64,000 nucleotides of DNA from positions 1-64,000 of the forward strand of contig NZ_JAGFNU010000008.1 in NCBI RefSeq assembly GCF_018457175.1. Direction: 5' to 3'. Below are positions 16,936-26,478 of this stretch, one piece after another. The notes under the pieces were generated by a model that was not told where the DNA came from, searched no databases, and saw nothing but the letters and a program-made list of their open reading frames with translations. Source of the stretch: Pseudohalocynthiibacter aestuariivivens. Its GTDB lineage: Bacteria; Pseudomonadota; Alphaproteobacteria; Rhodobacterales; Rhodobacteraceae. The first letter of the stretch is position 1. Each line of letters opens with the position of its first letter. Position numbers and translations under genes: made by a program.

Positions 16936-17912
16936 GCAAACTCCATCACGCCACCAACAGCTTCAACAATGCGCGCGGTGTTTGGCAAATAGTGACGCTC
17001 AAGCCTCAGGTAGGGCATAACCGTATCATATCCTGTTACCCGCCGGATCGGTGCAAGCAGGCTGGTCAGGCAATGTTCCGCCAAATCGGCTGCGATTTCT
17101 GCCCCAAGACCTGCTGTCAGAGGCGCTTCATGGACAACCACGCACCGGCCCGTCTTTTCGACCGAAGAACGGATTGTGGCCCGATCGATCGGTTTCAGTG
17201 TGGCAAGGTCAACCAGCTCAACCGAAACACCAGTTTCCGCCAGTTGCTGCGCAGCTTCGGTGGCTTCGGCAACCATTGCACCCCAGGTGACAATCGTTAC
17301 ATCCTCGCCTTCCCGCAGCACAAAGGCCTTGTCGAGCGGTAAGGCTTCACCGTCGTCCTCCACCTCCTCACTTGTTGAGCGGTAGAGTCGCTTGGGTTCA
17401 AGAAACACGACAGGATCAGGATCGCGGATCGCCGCAAGCAATAACCCGTAAGCACGGGGCGGCGAACTTGGAACAACAACCCGAAGTCCTGGAATATGCG
17501 CCAGCATTGCTTCCGTGCTTTCAGAGTGATGTTCGGGTGCCTTGATCCCACCACCAAAGGGTGCGCGCAGAACCATCGGGCATGTCAGGCGTCCGCGTGT
17601 GCGGTTGCGCAAACGGCTGGCGTGATTGGCCAGTTGATCCAGAACCGGGTAAATGAACCCCATAAACTGAATTTCCGCCACTGGTCGCAACCCATGCGCT
17701 GCCGCCCCGACTGCCATGCCTGCTATCAAGGTCTCGGAGAGCGGTGTGTCACGCACCCGCGACGCACCAAAGCGTTGGATCAACCCGTCAGTTGCCCGGA
17801 AAACGCCACCATCGATACCGACGTCTTCGCCGAAAATAATCACATCCGGGTCGTCTGTAAGCGCACGGAACAAGGCGGCCCGAATTGCTTCGATCATTGT
17901 CAACTCAGCCAT
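16932..17912 (-). CDS. bkdA2: 2-oxoisovalerate dehydrogenase E1 beta subunit
   Basis: The beta half of the thiamine-diphosphate-dependent E1. The 326-residue protein starts MAELTMIEAIRAALFRAL and shows FGEDVGIDGGVFRATDGL near residues 27-44, then DTPLSETLIAGMAVGAA, the common E1-beta core. The C-terminal transketolase domain contains GRCVVVHEAPLTAGLGAEIA. The length matches the family. It overlaps the E1 alpha gene by eight bases and the E2 gene by four, so the three subunits are made together. It forms an alpha2beta2 tetramer with the adjacent subunit. Confidence 0.93.
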   Translation of the reverse strand: MAELTMIEAIRAALFRALTDDPDVIIFGEDVGIDGGVFRATDGLIQRFGASRVRDTPLSETLIAGMAVGAAAHGLRPVAEIQFMGFIYPVLDQLANHASRLRNRTRGRLTCPMVLRAPFGGGIKAPEHHSESTEAMLAHIPGLRVVVPSSPPRAYGLLLAAIRDPDPVVFLEPKRLYRSTSEEVEDDGEALPLDKAFVLREGEDVTIVTWGAMVAEATEAAQQLAETGVSVELVDLATLKPIDRATIRSSVEKTGRCVVVHEAPLTAGLGAEIAADLAEHCLTSLLAPIRRVTGYDTVMPYLRLERHYLPNTARIVEAVGGVMEFA

Positions 17913-18969
17913 TGTTCAACTCCCTGGCTAAAGCTGAAATATCTGTAGTGATCTCCGCAAACAGATTTTCGAACATGGCGCGTGCTGGCTCTGGTGGGGT
18001 CGCAAGATAGTTTTCCGCAGCTGCCTCAACCTCTTTACCGCAAGCGTGAATAAGGTTTTCCTCCTCGGACTTCGACCAGCCATGTTCAGCGATCAGGAAG
18101 GCACGCAAACGAACAAGGGGTTCCGCTTTCCAATGGGCGCTGACGACTTCGTCTTCGCGGTAGCGGCTTGCGTCATCGGCTGTTGTGTGATCGCTAAGCC
18201 GATAGCTCAGACATTCAATCAACGTTCCGCCCTTGCCTTCGCGCGCGCACGTCAAAGCGCGCACTACCGTGTCGCGAACAGCAATTACATCGTTGCCGTC
18301 AACCTGTTCACCCGGAATCCCCGCTGCAAAAGCTTTCTGCGCAAGCGTTGTTGCCGCTGTCTGTTCCTCACGGGGGACAGAAATGGCCCATTGGTTGTTG
18401 TTGATCACAAATACCGCAGGCAATTTCCAGGCACCGACAACATTCATTGCTTCGTAGAAATCCCCTTTCGAAGTCGCGCCATCCCCGGCGATGGCAACGG
18501 CAACGCCGGGTTCGCCCTTTTGGACAATTGCCAGGGCCACGCCTGCTGCGTGCGGGAATTGTGAAGCCACAGGAATACACACAGGGAAGTCTTGCCTTGC
18601 CTGTGCGAAATCATTGCCGCGTTCATCGCCGCCCCAGAAAAGAAAAAGCTCTTCCAGAGAAACACCTCGCCACAATTGCGCCCCGTGTTCCCGAAACGAG
18701 GGAAGGAAAACATCATTGTCGGTCATCGCACTGGCGACACCAATCGCAATGGCCTCCTGACCGAGGCTGGACGCATATGTCCCTAACCGCCCGGTGCGTT
18801 GCAGGGCAATCGCTTTGGCGTCAAAAGTGCGGGTTCTGACCATTGCGGAATAAAGTTCTGTCAGTGTCTCGCGACTATTCGCAAATTCCGGCAGTTCACC
18901 AATTGGGTTTCCCGATGCATCAAGAAAGGCACTGCAATTAATTTTGAAATGGTCAGCACGTTTGGGCAT
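17905..18969 (-). CDS. bkdA1: 2-oxoisovalerate dehydrogenase E1 alpha subunit
   Basis: The alpha half of E1, which binds thiamine diphosphate and decarboxylates branched-chain 2-oxo acids. The 354-residue protein carries MVRTRTFDAKAIALQRTGRL near residue 40-60 and the TPP motif GDGATSKGDFYEAMNVVGAW that ends in NNNQWAISVP near residues 165-200. A phosphorylation-loop-like segment, YRLSDHTTADDASRYR, follows. Three bases separate it from the acyl-CoA synthetase gene, and it overlaps E1 beta. An E3 (lipoamide dehydrogenase) gene is not in the window and must be supplied elsewhere. Confidence 0.93.
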   Translation of the reverse strand: MPKRADHFKINCSAFLDASGNPIGELPEFANSRETLTELYSAMVRTRTFDAKAIALQRTGRLGTYASSLGQEAIAIGVASAMTDNDVFLPSFREHGAQLWRGVSLEELFLFWGGDERGNDFAQARQDFPVCIPVASQFPHAAGVALAIVQKGEPGVAVAIAGDGATSKGDFYEAMNVVGAWKLPAVFVINNNQWAISVPREEQTAATTLAQKAFAAGIPGEQVDGNDVIAVRDTVVRALTCAREGKGGTLIECLSYRLSDHTTADDASRYREDEVVSAHWKAEPLVRLRAFLIAEHGWSKSEEENLIHACGKEVEAAAENYLATPPEPARAMFENLFAEITTDISALARELNNG

Positions 18970-18972
18970 AGC

Positions 18973-20679
18973 TTAACCCCCTTTTTCGCTGGCCAGTTCC
19001 TTTGCCATCTGTTCGCGCATGACAAATTTCTGTACTTTGCCGGTAATTGTCATCGGGTAACTTTCCACGAAGCGGACATATCGTGGTATCTTGAAGTGCG
19101 CGATCTTCCCTTTGCAGAACTCGCGAACTTCCTCTTCGCTGCATGTGTGACCCTGGCGCAGCTTGATCCAGGCGCAGACTTCCTCACCGTATTTTTCATC
19201 CGGGGCACCGATCACCTCGACCTGTTCGACGGCGGGATGAGTGTATAGAAAATCCTCTATCTCTCGGGGAAATATGTTTTCACCACCACGGATAAGCATA
19301 TCTTTGATCCGTCCGACAATCTGGAAATATCCCTCATCGTCAACAATGGCGATGTCTCCGCTGGCAATCCAGCGCGCTTCGTCTATCGCCTTGGCGGTTT
19401 TTTCGGGGTCATCCCAGTATTTCGGCATCACACAATAACCGCGGGTCAAAAGCTCGCCCGCGGTGCCTCGCGGGGTTATGCGACCCTCGGGATCAACAAC
19501 CTTGATTTCTGTATGTGGCAATACACGCCCAACCGTCTCGACCCGGCGCTTGACCGGATCATCGACAGATGTCTGGGTGCTGATCGGGCCGGTTTCAGTC
19601 ATGCCATATGCAATGGTAATCTGGGTCATGTGCATTTCATTCATTATCCGTTTCATCAACTCAGCAGGACAAGGTGCACCAGCGATAATACCCGTGCGCA
19701 GACTGGAAAGGTCACGATCCTGGAAACCCGGTGAATCAAGCGCTGCGATAAACATCGTCGGCACCCCGTGGAACACTGTGCATCGCTCTGTTTCCACCAC
19801 GTCCATCGCTGCGACGGCATCAAATCCGGCTGAAGCAAACACCATCGTCGCGCCATGCGCCGCGCAGCAAAGTGTGCCCAAGACCATGCCAAAACAATGG
19901 TACATGGGCACCGGGATACACATACGGTCCGCATCCGTCAGTTTCATCTGCAAACCGGCAAAATAAGCATTGTTGACGATATTATGGTGCGTAAGGGTCG
20001 CCGCCTTGGGCCTGCCAGTAGTACCACTAGTGAACTGGATGTTGATCGGGTCATCAAACTGCAACTGGGTTGCCAGGTCCTGTACCCGTTGCCGTGCCGC
20101 AACCGTTGCGCCTTTCATCACGCTTTCGTAGCTTTTTGTGCCCAGCGTTGAAACATTGCCCAAAGTAATAACCCAACGAAGGCTCGGTATTTTTTCGGCG
20201 TGTAACTGACCCGGCGTGGCCTTTGCCATTTCCGGCATCAGTTCTGTCAGCATCGCAAGATAATCACTGGTTTTTAAGCTTGGAACAGTGATCAGAGCCT
20301 TTGCTTCCACCTGGTTTAACGCGAACTTCAGTTCTGAAAGCCGGTAAGCCGGATTTACATTCACCAAGATCATCCCGGCTCTAGCCGTGGCAAACTGCAA
20401 AACCACCCACTCAGCCATATTGGGTGCCCAAACCCCGACCCGGTCACCCGGCTCAAGGCCCAGCGCAAGCAGCCCAGCAGCCATCTCGTCTGCCCGCAGA
20501 TCGAGGTCGTGGTATGTCCAGCGTACGTTCTGATAAGGAACGACGATCGCCTCGGTTTCTGGGTATTTGGCTGCAGTTTCCTGTAGCAGATTACCGATGG
20601 TCAGACCCGCTAGAGGAATGTCGGACACTCCATGAGCATAGCTATAGGCAGATCGCAAACTTTTACCAGCTAACGACAT
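18973..20679 (-). CDS. AMP-forming acyl-CoA synthetase
   Basis: Activates a carboxylic acid to its CoA ester using ATP. The 568-residue protein has the adenylation P-loop FTSGTTGRPKAATLTHHN, the YGMTETGP core and the C-terminal GRIKDMLIRGGENIFPREIE hinge with a final catalytic Lys in TGKVQK. This pattern fits medium-chain or branched-chain acyl-CoA synthetases. The start is the ATG at 20679, directly after CAGGAGGTGAA; a longer frame adds 16 unrelated residues. It is the first gene of the five-gene operon. It could salvage isovalerate or isobutyrate that escapes as free acid, feeding the same CoA pool as the dehydrogenase complex. Confidence 0.88.
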   Translation of the reverse strand: MSLAGKSLRSAYSYAHGVSDIPLAGLTIGNLLQETAAKYPETEAIVVPYQNVRWTYHDLDLRADEMAAGLLALGLEPGDRVGVWAPNMAEWVVLQFATARAGMILVNVNPAYRLSELKFALNQVEAKALITVPSLKTSDYLAMLTELMPEMAKATPGQLHAEKIPSLRWVITLGNVSTLGTKSYESVMKGATVAARQRVQDLATQLQFDDPINIQFTSGTTGRPKAATLTHHNIVNNAYFAGLQMKLTDADRMCIPVPMYHCFGMVLGTLCCAAHGATMVFASAGFDAVAAMDVVETERCTVFHGVPTMFIAALDSPGFQDRDLSSLRTGIIAGAPCPAELMKRIMNEMHMTQITIAYGMTETGPISTQTSVDDPVKRRVETVGRVLPHTEIKVVDPEGRITPRGTAGELLTRGYCVMPKYWDDPEKTAKAIDEARWIASGDIAIVDDEGYFQIVGRIKDMLIRGGENIFPREIEDFLYTHPAVEQVEVIGAPDEKYGEEVCAWIKLRQGHTCSEEEVREFCKGKIAHFKIPRYVRFVESYPMTITGKVQKFVMREQMAKELASEKGG

Positions 20680-21071
20680 TTCACCTCCTGAACCGGGCGC
20701 TCCTGAATGAACCGGAGCACAAAACATTATAAAAAAGTGTCTATTCCCGCTGCTTAATCAAATACGCGTTTCAGCTTTGTCACAATGACGTAGGTCAATG
20801 CGGTTCCGTAAGGCGCTGAATTGTAGTTCAGCCTGCGCAACCGTCTGCGAATTTGTTAACGCTAAAGATAGAAAGTACAGGCATGTCCCTTCTTCAAAGC
20901 TCTGTGGTATCGTGAAAACAACCCCCGAGAAGATGAACGCTGCAGCAGACCCGGCCCGGACATGTGGCCAACTCTGAGAATTGATAAGCGTTTCCTGATG
21001 GCGTCGTCTACCGCGTGGACGTGGATCACAATATGCGAACGCGACCCGGCCCGTTGCAACCATCCGACACG
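20680..21071. other. Intergenic stretch upstream of the branched-chain operon
   Basis: About 390 bases. It must contain the operon promoter. Open frames here are short and without recognisable similarity. It includes one CRP/FNR-like palindrome listed separately. Confidence 0.4.
20785..20798 (-). promoter_or_regulatory. FNR/CRP-family-like palindrome upstream of the acyl-CoA synthetase operon
   Basis: Read on the minus strand the site is TTGACCTACGTCAT. It resembles the FnrL/FixK consensus TTGAY-N4-RTCAA with one outer mismatch. It lies about 105 bases upstream of the operon's first start codon. It may mark redox or cAMP-linked control, but a single near-match in a 390-base spacer is weak evidence. 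Confidence 0.3.
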
Positions 21072-23780
21072 TCAAGGCACCGGAATGGGTTCGCCCTTGA
21101 CTATGCGCTTGGCATTTCCCCTGATCACAACCCATATTTGCCCGAGTAGCAAAGGTATAAGGCTGGCCCCGACAGACAGCACAAGTTGCGATATACTAAG
21201 GGGCCTCAAATTTAATACATCCGACAGGACAGGGATGTAAAAGGCAGCCGCCAACAGAAAGATGCAAAACGATATTGCGGCCCAGACATAAGGGTTTTTC
21301 ACCACGCTGTTTACGAAAATCGGCTCTTCGGGTTCGCGCATATTGAAGACATGCCAAAGCTGCGCCAGTGCCAAAGTCAGGAATGCGACAGTCGTTGCAT
21401 CTTCTTGCAACATCTCAAAATAACCAAGCGCCATCCAATAGACGCTCAGGGTCGTCACCGTAATGATACCTCCGAACACAAAGATATCCATCCATCGTGA
21501 TCTATCGATGATCGGTTTTGCCGGATCGCGTGGCGGTTGTTTCATAACGTTCCCATCACCTTCGCCAAGGCCCAGTGCAAAAGCCGGAAACACATCCGTC
21601 ACGATATTGAGAAACAATATCTGCAAGGGCGTAATCGGGGCGGCAAGCCCTGCAAGAATTGCGATCCCAACAACCATTATTTCACTGAAATTACAGGACA
21701 TCAGGTAAACCACAAAACGTCTTATGTTGCCAAAGATGACGCGCCCCTGCTGCATTGCTGCAATAATTGAATTAAAGGCGTCGTCTTTAAGCACCATGTC
21801 CGCTGCGTCACGGGCAACCTGCGTACCGCGCTGCCCCATAGCGATCCCGATATCCGCCTTTTTCAGCGCAGGCGCATCGTTGACCCCATCTCCTGTCATT
21901 GCAACGACGTGACCGGCATCCTGATAGAATTCAACAAGCTTCAGCTTGGACTCGGGTGAAACGCGTGCAAACACATCGGCCTTTAGGAGTTTGTCGCGGA
22001 GATCGTCCTGTGAATCATCAGTGCCCAATTGTTGCAAATCAAGTTCTGTCAGGGCAACGATGCGGCCATCATCCGCCAGACCCGCCTGGGTCGCAATTTC
22101 AGTCGCGGTGGCAATATGGTCGCCTGTCATCATTACCACACGCACGCCCGCCCCCTGACTTTGCGCCACCGCGGCTGCGACGTCCTTGCGTAGTGGATCA
22201 AGAAGACACACGAACCCAACGAGGGTCAGTGAATCGTAAGGCGCCTCGTCCATTGCCTGATGATATTTGCATGCAAGGCCTATCAGCCGGTAACCCTTGC
22301 GCGCCGAAGCCTCGACTCGTGCCAGCCAGTTCGCACGGTCACTGTCGGTAACCTCAACGATATCTCCGTCTGTCAATACTCGGTCAACGTGTTTCAAAAC
22401 CGCTTCGGGGGCACCTTTGACGGCGGTGAAGTATCCGTCCTCAGCCCTGTGGACCGTTGCCATCATGTTGTGAGAAGAATCAAAGGCGTGCATCGATATT
22501 TCTGGTCGGTCATCCGGGTCAAGATCTGGCTGGACACCTGCAGAATGCGCCACATCAAGCAAGGCAAGCTCCATCGGATCACCAACACCGGCTGCTTCCC
22601 CCACAATTCCGGCACTTGTCATTTCGGCCGTGTTGCAGAGCGCTCCAATTTCAAGTGCCCGTCGCAGAACCTGATCTTCCGCCACACTTGTTTTATTTAA
22701 TCCACTCCCAACTTTGATATCTCGCCCGTCGAGCAGAAAACCGGACACCGTCATACGGTTTTCTGTCAACGTGCCGGTTTTATCGGTCAGGATGATTGTA
22801 GTGGCGCCCAAGGTTTCAACGGCAGAGAGCCGTGCTATTAATGTGTTTCTTCGCGCCATCCGAAACATGCCACGGGCCAGCGCCAGGGTAGCGACAACCG
22901 GTAGTCCTTCGGGTACGGCGGCAACCACAAGGGCGATAGCTGTTTCGACCATTTCCACAAGACCAAAGCCCCGCAAGTAACCAGCAAGGGCAATCAGAAA
23001 GGACAGCACAAAAGTGATCCCGACGAGGGCCTCCCCAAGTTTATCCAGTCGTTTTTCCAACGGATGCGACTTGGCCTTGGCATCTTGTAACAGTTCTGAA
23101 ATCCGGCCAAGCTCGGTTTCCCCGCCAATGTTTGAAACGACACCAACCCCCGCACCCCGAACAACCGCTACGCCCTTGAAAGCCACATTTGTTCGATCGG
23201 CCAAAAAGGTATCAACGGGCAGAGCTTCAGTTGTTTTTTGCACCGGAGCGGACTCTCCGGTCAGGGTCGACTCGTCGCAATACAGATTTGCCGCCTCCAG
23301 CAAGCGTAGTCCGGCCGGAACGATATCGCCACCTTCCAGCAAAACGATATCTCCAGGTGTCAGTTCGCGTATGGGTATCAATTCGGATAGCCCTTCGCGC
23401 CTGACCCGGGCAGTTACCGGAATCATGCGATAAAGCGCTTCCATTGAGCGGACCGCCTTCCAGCTGGTGACAAAACCGATCACCGTGTTGATCACCAACA
23501 CACAAACAATCGCAACACCTTCGGGAATCTCTCCAACGGCAAAGGAAAGCAAAGCGGCCGCACTGAGCAACCAGACGATCACGCCGCGAAACTGTTCAGC
23601 AAAAAGCGACAAGATTGCACGGTTTTTACGTTGCTGGATCAGGTTTTTCCCATAGGTTTTCTGACGTTCAGCGACCTGTTGGGCTGTTAGACCGTATGTT
23701 CTGTCGACATCCAGAACAACGAGAGCTTCGTTGCAACTGCGGGAATAAAGATTTGACCGAACTGCAACATCAATCGACAC
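21072..23780 (-). CDS. P-type cation-transporting ATPase (P2 type, Ca2+-ATPase-like)
   Basis: A 902-residue membrane pump. All P-type landmarks are present: the actuator TGES motif (CDESTLTGESAPV) near residue 170, the phosphorylation site DKTGTLTENRMT near 335, the ATP-binding KGAPE-type motif (AVKGAPEAVLKHV) and the hinge MTGDGVNDAPALKKADIG. An N-terminal cation ATPase domain and a C-terminal six-helix region frame them. The membrane motif VPEGLPVVATLAL on M4 and the overall length fit the PMR1/SERCA-like P2A group, which moves Ca2+ or Mn2+; a Na+ or K+ role is less likely. No regulator is adjacent. Confidence 0.92.
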   Translation of the reverse strand: MSIDVAVRSNLYSRSCNEALVVLDVDRTYGLTAQQVAERQKTYGKNLIQQRKNRAILSLFAEQFRGVIVWLLSAAALLSFAVGEIPEGVAIVCVLVINTVIGFVTSWKAVRSMEALYRMIPVTARVRREGLSELIPIRELTPGDIVLLEGGDIVPAGLRLLEAANLYCDESTLTGESAPVQKTTEALPVDTFLADRTNVAFKGVAVVRGAGVGVVSNIGGETELGRISELLQDAKAKSHPLEKRLDKLGEALVGITFVLSFLIALAGYLRGFGLVEMVETAIALVVAAVPEGLPVVATLALARGMFRMARRNTLIARLSAVETLGATTIILTDKTGTLTENRMTVSGFLLDGRDIKVGSGLNKTSVAEDQVLRRALEIGALCNTAEMTSAGIVGEAAGVGDPMELALLDVAHSAGVQPDLDPDDRPEISMHAFDSSHNMMATVHRAEDGYFTAVKGAPEAVLKHVDRVLTDGDIVEVTDSDRANWLARVEASARKGYRLIGLACKYHQAMDEAPYDSLTLVGFVCLLDPLRKDVAAAVAQSQGAGVRVVMMTGDHIATATEIATQAGLADDGRIVALTELDLQQLGTDDSQDDLRDKLLKADVFARVSPESKLKLVEFYQDAGHVVAMTGDGVNDAPALKKADIGIAMGQRGTQVARDAADMVLKDDAFNSIIAAMQQGRVIFGNIRRFVVYLMSCNFSEIMVVGIAILAGLAAPITPLQILFLNIVTDVFPAFALGLGEGDGNVMKQPPRDPAKPIIDRSRWMDIFVFGGIITVTTLSVYWMALGYFEMLQEDATTVAFLTLALAQLWHVFNMREPEEPIFVNSVVKNPYVWAAISFCIFLLAAAFYIPVLSDVLNLRPLSISQLVLSVGASLIPLLLGQIWVVIRGNAKRIVKGEPIPVP

Positions 23781-24056
23781 TGTCGAACCCCTTGAGCGTA
23801 CTACCCAAGGGATACAGGATCAGATCAGCTTTTCAATGATAGCCTATCTGATTGCTGTTATTTTGAGTTGCTGGCATCTGACCTTCATGGCATCTGGCGG
23901 CGTTTTCGTGTACTCATTGCTAACTGACCTGCACCATACGAAAGCCGTGAGTTGAACTTTCCAGATGAATCAAACCAGAATAACCTAATTTACTGACCGC
24001 CTCAGTGACCGCTCGATAGCGAGATATTTTACAGTGGTCTGTGTCGGAAGTGAGCA

Positions 24057-25520
24057 TTAAAGTTTTCGCAAGCGTTGTACTGCCTCTTCACTCAGGACGT
24101 CAGCTTCAGCTTGAGACGGCGCGGTCGCCATAAAGTTTATGGACCTGCCAATGTTCGCCTCGGATGGAGACAAAAGCACAATGCCCGAATGGTTCTCGTA
24201 ACGGTGAAACAGCAGGCCCGCCAGACGCGAAATTGATTGCGATGTTGATAGCGCTGGCAGGTCAGGTCGCTTTTCCTGAACAACAACCAGACCTTCTGGC
24301 AGCTTACCATTCATCAGTCGAACCCCAGCCGTCATTGGAATTGAAACACCACCCCAACGACCATTGCATTCTATCCAATGAATACTCGTGGCACCTCCGT
24401 TGGGCGAAGAAATGACGGCATCCAGACTACACCGCCCAAAATATCCAATTCGCTGCAGAACAGCAGCGATTTTCACTGCTTCGTGGGTGAGTTTTTCTTG
24501 AAGTTCCATGGGCAGTGTCGATTTGACCGCGCCAACGAATGTCCCCTCAGCACCTTGCACCTTTTGTTCAAAGATTGCCTCTCTAATTGGAGGGCCCGAT
24601 TTGAGTTGCGGAACCCACAATTGCACCGAAGGGCTGCAATTTACATCGTCTTCCCAAACGCCTACCAAAATCGGATAGCGCCCCTGCCATCCGGTGTCCT
24701 GAAGGCGTTCCTGAAGGAAACGGCGCACATCATTCATTGAAAGTTCTGCCAAATTTGCACTATCAAGTTTGATGTTACCGGCAGATCCCGCGCTGTCCGG
24801 AACCTTGACAACAACATGCGAAGACCGCCGTGCCAACCGCACAACCAACCCCGCAGCACCCGCAGGCCCAAAGGCCGCCAATGTCGGGGGTGTTGCCTCG
24901 CTCCCGATAATACTGCGTGCAAGGTTTGCGAACCAAAGCTTGTCATTTACGCGCCGCGCTAAACGCGGTGAAGGTCCGTTGACATAGGCGATCTGGCCAC
25001 GTGCCTCTCCCAGACTCTGGGCCAGGCGCCAGATATTTCCGGTCGTAAGATACGGCAGAAGTGTTAGGTCATTCCCACTTTCCATCTGCCTGACAAGCTG
25101 ATCGTGAATGGCGGCAGAGGTGCGACACTGAGTGGCGACAGGCCTAAAATCCCGTTTCGCAGCTTCTAGGAAATTGATGTCCACTTGCGCCAAGTACTCG
25201 GTCATATATCTTTCAAATTCAGGTTCTCGCTGCCGAACGAGCACAATATCTCCTCGCTCCGCTAACATCGCCATCCGGTAATCAAACCTCGATTGCACCG
25301 CGTTGCTAAGAAGCGCAATTTCAGCCTGATCACCAATGATCAAAGATGGACCGTCGCCCACCCCTTGTTGAACGCGTTCACCAAAGTCCAACGAGGTGAG
25401 AAGCGCAGGTTCGTCCTGTGACAGTCGCTTGGCCAAATGCGCAATCTTAGCTTTTTCATCAGCTGAAAAGCGCATTCCCGCATGAAGGGTCTCTGCGTGC
25501 TTATCTGTCTTCCTCATCAT
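24057..25520 (-). CDS. ATP-grasp protein resembling PGM1-type peptide ligases
   Basis: A 487-residue soluble protein. The N-terminal half contains a pre-ATP-grasp-like region (LARSIIGSEATPPTLAAFG near residues 215-235). The second half reads as an ATP-grasp fold: a nucleotide-binding Lys in VVVKVPDSAGSAG, an adenine-contact region around VQLWVPQLKSG, and the metal-binding stretch WIECNGRWGGVSIPM near 395. These features match the PGM1-related peptide ligase group better than purine or carboxylase ATP-grasp enzymes. Such enzymes join a carboxylate to an amine with ATP. It is divergent from an amidotransferase and a PolX-like HhH gene. Its substrate is unknown and the family assignment is by eye. 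Confidence 0.6.
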   Translation of the reverse strand: MMRKTDKHAETLHAGMRFSADEKAKIAHLAKRLSQDEPALLTSLDFGERVQQGVGDGPSLIIGDQAEIALLSNAVQSRFDYRMAMLAERGDIVLVRQREPEFERYMTEYLAQVDINFLEAAKRDFRPVATQCRTSAAIHDQLVRQMESGNDLTLLPYLTTGNIWRLAQSLGEARGQIAYVNGPSPRLARRVNDKLWFANLARSIIGSEATPPTLAAFGPAGAAGLVVRLARRSSHVVVKVPDSAGSAGNIKLDSANLAELSMNDVRRFLQERLQDTGWQGRYPILVGVWEDDVNCSPSVQLWVPQLKSGPPIREAIFEQKVQGAEGTFVGAVKSTLPMELQEKLTHEAVKIAAVLQRIGYFGRCSLDAVISSPNGGATSIHWIECNGRWGGVSIPMTAGVRLMNGKLPEGLVVVQEKRPDLPALSTSQSISRLAGLLFHRYENHSGIVLLSPSEANIGRSINFMATAPSQAEADVLSEEAVQRLRKL

Positions 25521-25644
25521 TCAAATAGCACCCAAAACCAACTTTAGCCGCAGTTTAAGCACGAATTCGCAAATGAAACTGACATAAATCATGACGGACG
25601 CATCAGTATTAAGAGAGATATAGAGCAAACAAGAGGGCTGGGTT

Positions 25645-26478
25645 ATGTGCCGTCTCTATGCAATGCACGCCAATGAACCGACACGCGTTGAATGCGGACT
25701 GGTTAAATCACAGAATGCTCTGATGGAACAAAGCAAGAGCGACTTAAGTGGCTATGCGCATAGCCACGGGTGGGGAGTTGCAGACTACCCAGACGGTGTT
25801 CCCATGATAGAAAAACAAATATGGGCAGCCTATCACGGTGAACATTTCATAAAGAAAGCAGCGCGCGTTTATGCCCACACCGTTGTCGCTCATGTACGCC
25901 GTGCCACAGTTGGTGGGATTAGCATCGAAAACACCCATCCGTTTCATCATGGTCGATGGATCTTTGCCCACAACGGTACGGTTCCAAACTTTGACCAGAT
26001 GCGTTTCAAGATGCTTGAAAACATGGACCCCCTGCACAGATCGGAAATCCAAGGCACGACAGACAGTGAGCATGTATTCCGATATCTTCTGAGCCTCTTT
26101 TTAAAACACCCTGAGGATGGTTTGTTTCAAACCGTTCGTAAGGGCCTCAACCAGATAATCAAATGGTCGGCTGAAATCGACCCGAAGGCGCGAGTTGGAC
26201 TTAACATCGTACTGACGGACGGAAAACACCTTATCGGGTCCAGATACAACAGATCGTTGTATTTCTTGCATCGGGATAAGGTTTTCATCTGCCCGATCTG
26301 CGGAAAATCACATGTCCATCACAGTGCGACCAACACCTATCAAGCGATCGAGATAGCATCTGAACCCGTCACACATGGCGAGCCGTGGAAAGAGGTTCCA
26401 AACGGCGTCGTCTTTGAAGCAAAGGACGACTACAGACTTTCGATTGAAAAATTGCTCCAACCAAAAGTTCGGAGCTGA
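25645..26478 (+). CDS. Class II glutamine amidotransferase
   Basis: A 277-residue Ntn-hydrolase with the catalytic Cys at position 2 (MCRLYAMHANEPTRVECGL), exposed after Met removal. GWGVADY, VAHVRRATVGG and NTHPF-HHGRWIFAHNGT are the substrate-binding and oxyanion parts known from EgtC/YafJ-like proteins. The C-terminal part contains CPICGKSHVHH, a possible small metal site that is not typical of the family. It releases ammonia from glutamine or cleaves a gamma-glutamyl bond. The stop overlaps the next start by one base (TGATG), so it is coupled to the HhH gene, and both are divergent from the ATP-grasp gene across 124 bases. Confidence 0.88.
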   Translation: MCRLYAMHANEPTRVECGLVKSQNALMEQSKSDLSGYAHSHGWGVADYPDGVPMIEKQIWAAYHGEHFIKKAARVYAHTVVAHVRRATVGGISIENTHPFHHGRWIFAHNGTVPNFDQMRFKMLENMDPLHRSEIQGTTDSEHVFRYLLSLFLKHPEDGLFQTVRKGLNQIIKWSAEIDPKARVGLNIVLTDGKHLIGSRYNRSLYFLHRDKVFICPICGKSHVHHSATNTYQAIEIASEPVTHGEPWKEVPNGVVFEAKDDYRLSIEKLLQPKVRS

